In this document: one piece after another, positions 33,663-41,118 of the stretch
Numbering within the stretch: the first letter of the stretch is position 1
How the letters are laid out: each line of letters starts with the position of its first letter
NCBI GenBank assembly: GCA_024762655.1
Contig: JANTHB010000027.1
Span: forward strand, 1 to 41,715
Direction: 5' to 3'
DNA from: Bacteroidales bacterium
GTDB lineage: Bacteria > Bacteroidota > Bacteroidia > Bacteroidales > VadinHA17
Length of the DNA: 41,715 nucleotides
Notes under the pieces: generated by a model
Seen by the model: the letters and a program-made list of their open reading frames with translations, nothing else
The model's database searches: none
What the model was told of the DNA's origin: nothing
Made by a program: the position numbers and the translations under genes

Positions 33663-35222
33663 TCACCTTGCCTGTTGTCTCGGTTTTAACACAGCAAAAG
33701 GAACCAGCATCTCTTCCATGGAGATCCCGCCATGCTGAAAGGTCCCTTTGAAAAACCGGATATAATAATTCATATTTTTGGGATAGATGAGATATTGTTT
33801 TTCCCTGGCAAAAACATAAGTGGAGGTGATGTGATCTTTGGGCAGGTGTATCTGTTCGGGATGACGTACGCCAAAAACCTCTTTGGGATTATAATTCAGA
33901 TTTCTGCCCAGTTTGTACCGTAAATTGGTAGTGGTATCCCGGTCTCCCACAATTTTTACGGGAGTTTCCACATCAATGCTTCCATGGTCTGTCGTAATAC
34001 ACAAACGAATATTTTTTTCTGCCAGAAAACGTACCAAAGGAAACATATAAGAATGTTCAAACCAGGTGCGCGTCAGGGCTCTGAAGGCTTTTTCATCCCT
34101 TGCCAGTTCACGGATCATATTCATCTCCGTTCTTGCATGTGACAACATATCCACAAAATTGTATACCAGAACCACCAGGTCGTTGTTCAGCAGGTTGGGT
34201 ATTTCCTCCAGGATTTTTCTCCCTTCGTTCTGATTCAGTATCTTCCGGTACACATGTTTGATATTCAACCCTTCTCTTTTAATCTGTTCCCCCAATAGGG
34301 CTGCTTCAAACTCATTTTTGTGTCCTTCTTCCTCGTCAAAACGCCAGTATTGCGGGAATAATTTGTGGATTTCCAACGGCATAAGTCCCGCAAACATGGC
34401 ATTTCTGGCATACTGGGTAACGGTAGGCAGGATCCCGTAATAAACATTTTCCTCCTCCAGCATGAAATACTCCTGGATCAGGCCGTACAGGATCTTCCAT
34501 TGATCCAGGCGCAGATTATCAATTACGATTACCACGGTTTTTGTTCCGCTCTTCACCTGGGGAAAAACCCATTTACGGAAAACCTGGGGCGACAATACCG
34601 GGTTATCTCCTTCTCCAAACCAACGGGGATAATTTTTTTGTATAAACCGGGCAAATTCCCTGTTGGCTTCAGCGCGCTGGTCTGTCAGTACGGAAGCCAT
34701 CCCGCCCGATCCGGTCTCTTCCAATTCGATGTCCCAATAAACAAGCCGCTCATAGATGTCTACCCAGTCCCTGAAATTCCCGGCCATCATGATTTTTTGA
34801 GAGAGCTGCATGAATTCAGACTGGTATTTTGATGCGGAATGGCTCTCCCTGATCTTCGATCGCTCCGTAAGTTTTTTCAGCGTTAATAACAATTGCTGCG
34901 GACGTACCGGCTTAATCAGATAATCGGCAATTTTTGATCCGATTGCCTGCTCCATCAGATCCTCTTCTTCGCTCTTGGTGATCATGACCACCGGTAACTC
35001 CGAGAAAGAATCCTTTATCTGCTCCAGGGTTTCCAGACCACTCAAACCCGGCATTTGCTCATCCAGCAACACTACATCGTAAGCTTCTTCCCTGACTTTT
35101 TCCACACCATCCACCCCATTGTTGGCCGTGTCTATCTCATATCCTTTATCCTGCAGAAAAAGAATCTGAGAATGCAGCAAATCAATCTCATCATCGATCC
35201 ATAGTATTTTGATCTTTCTCAT
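33663..35222 (-). CDS. porX: PorX: response regulator fused to a PglZ/alkaline-phosphatase-superfamily domain
   Basis: 519 residues. The N-terminal receiver domain (about 1-120) has the acidic pocket D10-D11, phosphoacceptor D54 in VVLLDEQMPG, T82 in VMITKS and K104 in YLIKPV. The middle is a helical bundle. From about 225 comes the PglZ phosphatase-like domain: VVIVIDNLRLDQW (D235), the threonine-containing LPTVTQYARNAMF (about 265-277), and zinc-ligand motif CITTDHGSID. PorX controls type IX secretion genes in Porphyromonas with the kinase PorY and sigma factor SigP, and later work described nucleotide-hydrolysing activity. Adjacent upstream is porW/sprE, another T9SS component. Confidence 0.94.
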   Translation of the reverse strand: MRKIKILWIDDEIDLLHSQILFLQDKGYEIDTANNGVDGVEKVREEAYDVVLLDEQMPGLSGLETLEQIKDSFSELPVVMITKSEEEDLMEQAIGSKIADYLIKPVRPQQLLLTLKKLTERSKIRESHSASKYQSEFMQLSQKIMMAGNFRDWVDIYERLVYWDIELEETGSGGMASVLTDQRAEANREFARFIQKNYPRWFGEGDNPVLSPQVFRKWVFPQVKSGTKTVVIVIDNLRLDQWKILYGLIQEYFMLEEENVYYGILPTVTQYARNAMFAGLMPLEIHKLFPQYWRFDEEEGHKNEFEAALLGEQIKREGLNIKHVYRKILNQNEGRKILEEIPNLLNNDLVVLVYNFVDMLSHARTEMNMIRELARDEKAFRALTRTWFEHSYMFPLVRFLAEKNIRLCITTDHGSIDVETPVKIVGDRDTTTNLRYKLGRNLNYNPKEVFGVRHPEQIHLPKDHITSTYVFAREKQYLIYPKNMNYYIRFFKGTFQHGGISMEEMLVPFAVLKPRQQAR

Positions 35223-35239
35223 TTCTCTCTTCCTTTCTT

Positions 35240-35247
35240 CAAATGTA
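35240..35247 (-). promoter_or_regulatory. -7 element upstream of porX
   Basis: A perfect TACATTTG on the minus strand 17 bp before the ATG, giving a leader of about 10 nt. AAAGGAAGAG lies between them. No -33 TTTG was seen. Confidence 0.45.
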
Positions 35248-35332
35248 CTGCCTGAAATTCTTCCCTGATCTTATTATCCCGGAAAACAACCATAAAACAG
35301 TCTGTCCCCGGAAATAAGAAGATTATTTTATC

Positions 35333-38008
35333 CTACCGAAGATAATATTTTTTATAGAAAACGCGGTAAGGATCCAGGGACTTGCTTTTCAGGAATGTTT
35401 TAAAACCGGATTCGGAGAAAAGGAAAACCTCTATCCCCGGGTTTTGCACATAAGGTGCCAACGCAGGATATTGGTCAAAGGCTTTAAGATAATCCATGGC
35501 TTCCTTAAATTTCCCAAGTGTTTTAACGGTTATTACATTCATGCCCTTCACCGCGTCTTTGTCGGTATTTACCTCAAAATCCGTCTGAGGATATTGATCC
35601 GTATTAAAATTGATGATCTCGAATTTCAGTTGGTTGAGGTTTATCGATGGATCTTTTACAAAAATTGTCAGGAAATGATCTTCCTTTGGATTAAAATGGT
35701 AAATGACCCTGGCTGTTTTCTCTATTTCTTCCTGTTTGAGAACGGGGTGTTCCTGATTCAAATAGGTGATCAGGTTTGTGGCCCGGGTGGCAATATCCCG
35801 GTCTGTCACAGAATCGGCCACCTGTTTCAGAGCCTCTTTAAATGTCCTGGGATCACTGGTTTTACCGATCGAAACAGCCCGCAAAAACATATATTTTGAT
35901 CTCAGATCTTCCCCGGTTTTTTCCTGGAGAGCCAGATCACACCTCCTGATCACTTCCTGGTAATTTCCGGTCTCGAACATATGATATACCTGCTCATATT
36001 TTCGCTCCTCTTCAAGTTTTTGTTCATTGATCTTTTTCAGATACAATGGGTCTTTCAGCACTTTGGCCTGCTCACTGTCCGGAAATTTTTCGATGATAAG
36101 GTTTTTATACTTGTCGGCCAGGTCCGTTTTCCCTGTTTCGCGATATAGATTGTAAAGCGTATAATAGCTTGCCAGGAGGTAGGTGCTTTGTGGGAAATCT
36201 GTTGCAATCCGTTCCAGGTTATGAATGGCTTTGTCATAATCTTTCAGATCGTTGTAAAAGATCATGGCCGATTCAAAAAGACCTTCCTGAAGCTGAGCAT
36301 TGGAAGCCACCATCATGGAATCATTCAAAGGGATCTGACGCAGATAATAGCTCCGGCTTTTTTTGTTGGTTTTCTGCACGGATTTAATAACCTGCTCTGC
36401 AGAAAGGGAATCTTCTTCTTGTGTGGCCGACTCGAATGAAACGGAAGCCTTGTTTTTTCTGCGCCAGTTATCTTCCAGTTTGCGGGTTCCCCATCTTCTT
36501 TTAAATTCCGTCCTTCCGAAACCCAACGCTGTGGGGTTATAGAAGTACCATTGTCCGCTGCGGTTTAATTCACTTTGATAACGAATATCGGTTAGCATTG
36601 CCTGGCCGCGGGAATATGCCTGGGAAGCATTCTGTTCTGCTTCTTGTTTTTCCTGTTGTACCAACGTTTCAATGATCCCGTCAATGATAGCCAGTCGTTT
36701 TTTCTCAGGCAGGGCTGCCAGATGTTGCAAACTGTCCTGAAGGGTGATTTCGCGGGTATACCGGACCAGCCGGTTCAGACTGTTACTCTTGTTTTTATAC
36801 TCCGCATAACCGGCATAATCCCCCGGAAGAAATGCGACGGTGCTGTCATAAAACATCTGGGCATGATCATAATCGTTCCTGTCGAAATATATTTCGGCTG
36901 CCGCAAGATAGGACAGACCTTTCTGGACATCATTGGATACCGAGTAATGTGCTGATTTTTTGAAATACTCTATGGCTTCATCGGGCTTGTTTTCTTTCAT
37001 GGCAATTTTCCCGAAAGCATAATAGATCTGATCCCGGTATTCTTTATTTTTCTCGTCCCTGAGCAGTTTGTGCAGATCTTTTTTTATCTGTTTCAGATTT
37101 TCTGCATATGTTTCCGTGTCTTCCGCAATACGGATGTGTGCATTAAAAGCCATTTCATAGGGAGGGTTGAAATGAAAAACCATCCGGTAGTATTTTACGG
37201 CATCTGCCATATCCTTTTTTTCTTCATACAACTGCCCCAACAAATATGCGGTTAAGGCCTTTTCATCCTTTTTCTTACTGTATTCAAGCGTCTTTTTCAG
37301 TTCTTCGATGGCAAGATCCGTCTTTCCCTGCAACAGGTAATGATTGGCCTTCACTTTAAAGTAATCCTTAAGTATGGAGGACGGGATCTTGTCTTTTTCT
37401 TTTTCCAGCTCTTGCAGGGTCTCTTCTGCAGCCCGGAAGTCTTTCGACCGGTCATAAATCTTTGCAGCCCAGAGACGTGCTTCCATGACCACCCCGGGAT
37501 CAGGGTATTTTTTGCTGACAATGTAGTTGAAGGAGGTCAAGGCTGAAGCAAGGTCGTTCTTCATATATTGCGCCTTGCCCATCAACAGGTAACTGTCATC
37601 CACCCATTTGTTGTACTCGGGTAGGTTAAAAAATTCTTTCTCTTTTTCCGTAAGCTTGGTCTTCTTCTGTTTGGGTTTGGCTGTGATTGAGTGATACGTG
37701 ATCAGTTTGGACACCTTCTTTACCACACGATCCATCTCCGAAGTGATCAGTCCGGCGGTTTCTTTGGTCTCCAGAGGAAATGCAGGGAGGGTCTTGTTAA
37801 AATCCGGTTTTAGCTGTTTTGAGGCTTTCCTGATCCCGCTTTTATAACTTTCCCTGGCATTAAAATAGATATTGTAATGGGATACCAGATTGTGATAGGT
37901 GCGGCTGGAGGCCGTATTTTTTTTCACCGAACAACCCAAACTCCCCAGCAGTAAAACAAAAAATAAAAAATAAAATGCCTTTTTAATCAAAGCTACCGGT
38001 TTTTTCAA
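35333..38008 (-). CDS. porW: PorW/SprE: TPR lipoprotein of type IX secretion and gliding
   Basis: Outer-membrane-associated lipoprotein needed for T9SS function, proposed to link the secretion rings. I start it at TTG 38008 (LKKPVALIKKAFYFLFFVLL, 891 residues), which gives a clean lipoprotein signal peptide with lipobox LGSLGC. An ATG 29 codons upstream would place an AT-rich non-lipoprotein leader in front. After the Cys comes TYHNLVSHYNIYFNARESYKSG, typical of the family. Tetratricopeptide-like helical repeats follow (for example WVDDSYLLMGKAQYMKNDLASALTSFNYIV, and several later), then a C-terminal domain ending KKYYLR. It is 110 bp upstream of porX on the same strand. Confidence 0.9.
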   Translation of the reverse strand: MKKPVALIKKAFYFLFFVLLLGSLGCSVKKNTASSRTYHNLVSHYNIYFNARESYKSGIRKASKQLKPDFNKTLPAFPLETKETAGLITSEMDRVVKKVSKLITYHSITAKPKQKKTKLTEKEKEFFNLPEYNKWVDDSYLLMGKAQYMKNDLASALTSFNYIVSKKYPDPGVVMEARLWAAKIYDRSKDFRAAEETLQELEKEKDKIPSSILKDYFKVKANHYLLQGKTDLAIEELKKTLEYSKKKDEKALTAYLLGQLYEEKKDMADAVKYYRMVFHFNPPYEMAFNAHIRIAEDTETYAENLKQIKKDLHKLLRDEKNKEYRDQIYYAFGKIAMKENKPDEAIEYFKKSAHYSVSNDVQKGLSYLAAAEIYFDRNDYDHAQMFYDSTVAFLPGDYAGYAEYKNKSNSLNRLVRYTREITLQDSLQHLAALPEKKRLAIIDGIIETLVQQEKQEAEQNASQAYSRGQAMLTDIRYQSELNRSGQWYFYNPTALGFGRTEFKRRWGTRKLEDNWRRKNKASVSFESATQEEDSLSAEQVIKSVQKTNKKSRSYYLRQIPLNDSMMVASNAQLQEGLFESAMIFYNDLKDYDKAIHNLERIATDFPQSTYLLASYYTLYNLYRETGKTDLADKYKNLIIEKFPDSEQAKVLKDPLYLKKINEQKLEEERKYEQVYHMFETGNYQEVIRRCDLALQEKTGEDLRSKYMFLRAVSIGKTSDPRTFKEALKQVADSVTDRDIATRATNLITYLNQEHPVLKQEEIEKTARVIYHFNPKEDHFLTIFVKDPSINLNQLKFEIINFNTDQYPQTDFEVNTDKDAVKGMNVITVKTLGKFKEAMDYLKAFDQYPALAPYVQNPGIEVFLFSESGFKTFLKSKSLDPYRVFYKKYYLR

Positions 38009-38116
38009 ACAAACAGTAAAACTAAAAAAATAGTATTTTGCCGGACAGTTTTTTACAAATAATTTACTTACGGAAACGTCTATAAGTCCCCGCAAATAAA
38101 TGTTTTTACTAAAAAA

Positions 38117-38359
38117 TTAATGCTCCGGAGCTTCAAGTCTTTTCACTTCGGCTACTTCCTTAACAATGGCCTGCTCTATACCGGCCAATGTCTGCTGGCG
38201 GTAAGGACATTTTTTGCAGGTACCGGTAAGTTGCACTTTAACGGTCCCCTCATCGGTAATTTCGAGCAATCTGACATCGCCGCCGTCAGCCTGAAGATAA
38301 GGCCTCATCCGTTCCAGGACCGCCAGTACCTTGTTTTTTATACGTGCTTTGTTGTCCAT
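38117..38359 (-). CDS. NifU C-terminal-domain (Nfu-like) Fe-S protein
   Basis: 80 residues from ATG 38359 (MDNKARIKNKVLAVL). The open frame extends further upstream, but that part lies inside mrp in another frame and is not coding. Contains the Nfu signature RPYLQADGGDVRLLEI and the cluster-binding C48-x-x-C51 in GTCKKCPY, as in the domain that carries a transient 4Fe-4S cluster for delivery to apoproteins. It follows mrp by 16 bp, so the two are cotranscribed. Together they suggest an Fe-S carrier pair. Confidence 0.92.
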   Translation of the reverse strand: MDNKARIKNKVLAVLERMRPYLQADGGDVRLLEITDEGTVKVQLTGTCKKCPYRQQTLAGIEQAIVKEVAEVKRLEAPEH

Positions 38360-38375
38360 AAAATTTTTGCCTTCG

Positions 38376-39473
38376 TTAATGTTGTATGATAACCCTTTTG
38401 GTTGGAGGCAGTTCCTTGTTTCGTTTATCCACTTGTTCGACAAACCGGTTTGCCAGATCCTGGAACACCTGTCCCAGCATGGTTTTTTCATCCAGAGCCA
38501 CAGGCTTACCGGCATCGCCGCTCTCACGGATCTTCTGGACAATAGGTATGCTGGCCAGTATAGGGACATTGTATTTCTCAGCCAGTTTGCGAGCGCCTCC
38601 TTCACCGAAAATGTAATATTTCTTATCAGGCATTTCTTCCGGAGTAAACCAGGCCATATTTTCCACCAGCCCCAATACCGGGACTTCGATCTTATCACTC
38701 CTGAACATGGCTATCCCCCTGATCACATCTGCCAGGGCTACATCCTGCGGGGTGGTAACCATCAAAGCTCCTGTTACCGGGATCTCCTGCACCATGGTCA
38801 GGTGAATGTCACTGGTTCCGGGAGGCAAATCCACAATAAGAAAATCCAGCTCACCCCAGTCTCCCTGTTGCAGGAGCTGCTTTAAGGCACTGGTGGCCAT
38901 GGCCCCGCGCCAGATCAAAGCGTCATCGGTATCTATAAAAAATCCGATAGACAATATCTTCATATTGTATTTTTCCAGAGGGATGATCATATCTATTCCG
39001 TCAACTTTATGAACCCGCGGTACGGAACCTTCCAAATCCATCATCTTCGGTACGGAAGGCCCGAAAATATCAGCATCCAGCAATCCGGTTTTCCACCCTT
39101 GCTTCGCTAAGGCTACTGCCAGATTGGCTGCAACCATCGATTTCCCCACACCGCCTTTTCCCGACGCCACTACAATGACGTTTTTTACCTCCGGCAAAAC
39201 TTCCGGCCCGGTTTTTAAAGGTCCTACTTTCACCGGAACCGTGATCAACACCTCAATATCTTCCCCGAATTCCTTCTTCAACTGACGGTCACACAACTTT
39301 TTGATCGAATTGAAAAAAGGGTCATTGGGCTTGGGCAAAGCCAGCGTGAAAATAATCTGACGACCATCAATACGCAGATTCTCTACCATATTGGAGGAAA
39401 CAATATCCCCGGCAGTTTCGGGATGCTTGATCTTCTTTAAGATCTCCAGTACTTTTTCCTTAGATATTTCCAT
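38376..39473 (-). CDS. mrp: Mrp/NBP35-family Fe-S carrier ATPase
   Basis: 365 residues. N-terminal DUF59/MIP18-like domain (about 1-90: VLEILKKIKHPETAGDIVSSNMV, DPFFNSIKKLCD). Then a deviant Walker A GKGGVGKS at 105-112, GLLDADIFGPSVP, switch II LPPGTSDIHLT, and VTTPQDVALADVIRGI. In this family the usual CxxC that binds a bridging Fe-S cluster lies after the VENM motif. Here the text is VENMAWFTPEEMPDKKYYIFG, without either Cys. The protein may therefore work with the CxxC of the adjacent Nfu-domain protein (inference). A good -7 box lies 64 bp upstream. Confidence 0.94.
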   Translation of the reverse strand: MEISKEKVLEILKKIKHPETAGDIVSSNMVENLRIDGRQIIFTLALPKPNDPFFNSIKKLCDRQLKKEFGEDIEVLITVPVKVGPLKTGPEVLPEVKNVIVVASGKGGVGKSMVAANLAVALAKQGWKTGLLDADIFGPSVPKMMDLEGSVPRVHKVDGIDMIIPLEKYNMKILSIGFFIDTDDALIWRGAMATSALKQLLQQGDWGELDFLIVDLPPGTSDIHLTMVQEIPVTGALMVTTPQDVALADVIRGIAMFRSDKIEVPVLGLVENMAWFTPEEMPDKKYYIFGEGGARKLAEKYNVPILASIPIVQKIRESGDAGKPVALDEKTMLGQVFQDLANRFVEQVDKRNKELPPTKRVIIQH

Positions 39474-39536
39474 AATAACACCAGTATTTTAACCTTTTTT
39501 TACCCAGACTATTTTTATTTAATATAAATAAAGGTG

Positions 39537-39544
39537 CAAATATA
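39537..39544 (-). promoter_or_regulatory. -7 element of the mrp-nfu promoter
   Basis: A perfect TATATTTG followed by CA on the minus strand, in the 99-bp gap between the alkyltransferase-like gene and mrp. A leader of about 60 nt follows. No -33 TTTG was found. Confidence 0.55.
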
Positions 39545-39572
39545 AGGATTCTTTGAACAGGTTGACCCAATA

Positions 39573-39905
39573 TCAGCTTAAATTTTCGGCCGGGTCCCAA
39601 AATAATTCTCCGAAACGAACGATCCGGTCATTCACGACCTCGATCCCTTCGTTTTCCAGCAATTGTTTCATGGTATCCCCAAAACCGAAATAGTGTTTTC
39701 CTGTCAGCATACCCTGCCGGTTTACCACACGGTGGGCCGGAATAAAAGAGCCTGTGTGAAAAGATTGATTCAGGGCCCATCCCACAACCCGGGCCGATCT
39801 TTCCGATCCCAGATAACGGGCAATGGCGCCATAGGTAGTCACCCTGCCGGGAGGAATCTGGCGCACTATCGCATATACTTTCTCAAAAAAATCCCTATCC
39901 TCCAT
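39573..39905 (-). CDS. Alkyltransferase-like (ATL) protein, MGMT family without the active-site Cys
   Basis: 110 residues from ATG 39905 (MEDRDFFEKVYAIVRQIPPG); a longer in-frame extension lies inside trmB. It has the O6-alkylguanine transferase DNA-binding fold: PPGRVTTYGAIARYLG helix, SARVVGWAL with the Arg finger R39 that flips the base, and the signature IPAHRVV at 55-61, where the reactive Cys of PCHRV is Ala57. So it should bind alkylated DNA but not repair it; known ATLs pass lesions to nucleotide excision repair. It overlaps trmB by 11 bp. Confidence 0.88.
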   Translation of the reverse strand: MEDRDFFEKVYAIVRQIPPGRVTTYGAIARYLGSERSARVVGWALNQSFHTGSFIPAHRVVNRQGMLTGKHYFGFGDTMKQLLENEGIEVVNDRIVRFGELFWDPAENLS

Positions 39906-40599
39906 AATCAGGATTTTTAATGGGTTGTTCACCCTCCGGGTTAAAACGCAAATAACAGATCTTTTTCCCCTCCTCCAGAAACTGTTTTTCGTAATACGTC
40001 CGGATACCGAATACAATATCATCCTTGTTTTCACCATAAAGATCAGTGGTGTGCTCCTCCAGAGGAAAATTGTTCAGACGAACCACTTCCAGTGAATATT
40101 GAAACAGATCCACATTGTCCGTCTTCAGGTGTATGCATCCTCCCGGTTTCAGGATATTCCTGTACATCTCCAGAAAACGGGGGTGGGTAAGTCTTTTTTT
40201 CTCCCGGCGTTTCCGGGGTTGAGGATCCGGAAAAGTAATCCATATCTCAGAAACCTCTCCCCGGTCAAAAAAGGAATGTAGCAACTCAATTCTTGACCGC
40301 AGAAAAGCTACATTTTTCAATCCTTTATCGAGGGTGGTGACCGCACCCCGCCACATCCGGGCTCCTTTGATATCTATTCCGATAAAGTTTTTTTCGGGGA
40401 ATTTTTCAGCCAGGCCCACCGTGTACTCTCCTTTGCCACAACCCAGCTCCAACACAACCGGGTTTTCATTGCTGAAAAAATCCTCTCCCCAACGGCCTTT
40501 TAAAACATAATCTTTTTTGTATACCTCCTCAAAGCGGGGCTGCAGGACAAACTCCATTTGTTCCATTTCAGCCCAACGGGCAAGCTTATTTTTTCCCAC
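39895..40599 (-). CDS. trmB: tRNA (guanine-N7-)-methyltransferase
   Basis: Makes m7G46 in tRNA variable loops using SAM. I start at GTG 40599 (GKNKLARWAEMEQM, 234 residues), because family members open with (M)GKNKL; GTG 40617 is an alternative. Class I methyltransferase motifs: VVLELGCGKGEYTVGLAE (SAM loop), FIGIDIKGARMWRGA, EIWITFPDPQPRKRREKKRLTHPRFL (the FPDPW-like catalytic region), and HLKTDNVDLFQYSLEV. Either start overlaps the 3' end of gldH, and the gene's 3' end overlaps the ATL gene, so gldH-trmB-ATL is a tightly packed operon. Confidence 0.93.
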   Translation of the reverse strand: MGKNKLARWAEMEQMEFVLQPRFEEVYKKDYVLKGRWGEDFFSNENPVVLELGCGKGEYTVGLAEKFPEKNFIGIDIKGARMWRGAVTTLDKGLKNVAFLRSRIELLHSFFDRGEVSEIWITFPDPQPRKRREKKRLTHPRFLEMYRNILKPGGCIHLKTDNVDLFQYSLEVVRLNNFPLEEHTTDLYGENKDDIVFGIRTYYEKQFLEEGKKICYLRFNPEGEQPIKNPDYGG

Positions 40600-41110
40600 T
40601 TTTGTTCGTTTTCTCACGTTCAACACGTAACCCCACATCCCGGATCCCTTTCAGGGCGGTACGCATCCCCTGTTCAATATCAAAAAGGTACACGCCCCGG
40701 TAAGGAAAACGGATATGTTGTTTATAGGGTAACCGTAAAAAGTAAAGATCCCCGATGCCTCTTCCCAGCCACTTTCCCCGTTTGTCTGCAAGAAGAAAAT
40801 TGACGGTGTCCGTCAGCTCGGCACCGGTAGGGGAAACCACATGAATGAAAAGATAAATATTGCTATATGGATAATCGGAATAATTACGGATGTTTACATA
40901 AACGGTATGGGAAGAAACCGTGTCCTTAACCAGCACCTTAAACCGCACCGGCTCCTTCATCTTCCAGGTATGGTCCGGTATTTCCCTGTTTTCATCAAAT
41001 ACCCTGCCCGGGTCACATCCGTTTAACAGCAGGGCCAGGGGCAAAACGATGGAAGTAAGAAGCATTATTCGTTTTGTATCCCGCTTTCTTTTATTTTTAT
41101 CAGCTTTCAT
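40586..41110 (-). CDS. gldH: Gliding motility lipoprotein GldH
   Basis: 174 residues. A basic n-region (KADKNKRKRDTKR), a hydrophobic core and lipobox LLLNG-C32 make it a lipoprotein. The mature part starts CDPGRVFDENREIPDHTWK and carries VYVNIRNYSDYPYSNIYLFIH, typical of GldH. In Flavobacterium GldH is required for gliding; in non-gliding Bacteroidota it accompanies T9SS genes. It lies 8 bp downstream of ricT and overlaps trmB. The ricT-gldH adjacency is one I recall from other members of the phylum. Confidence 0.92.
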   Translation of the reverse strand: MKADKNKRKRDTKRIMLLTSIVLPLALLLNGCDPGRVFDENREIPDHTWKMKEPVRFKVLVKDTVSSHTVYVNIRNYSDYPYSNIYLFIHVVSPTGAELTDTVNFLLADKRGKWLGRGIGDLYFLRLPYKQHIRFPYRGVYLFDIEQGMRTALKGIRDVGLRVEREKTNKSGKK

Positions 41111-41118
41111 AAGGGACC

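Noticed and set aside
38360-38698. N-terminal extension of the Nfu frame to 193 codons
   Set aside because: The extra part is antiparallel-free but lies inside mrp in another frame, with Trp/Leu/Arg-rich nonsense. The Nfu domain begins at ATG 38359.
39906-40037. 44-codon upstream extension of the ATL frame
   Set aside because: It lies within trmB. The conserved domain starts at MEDRDFF (39905).
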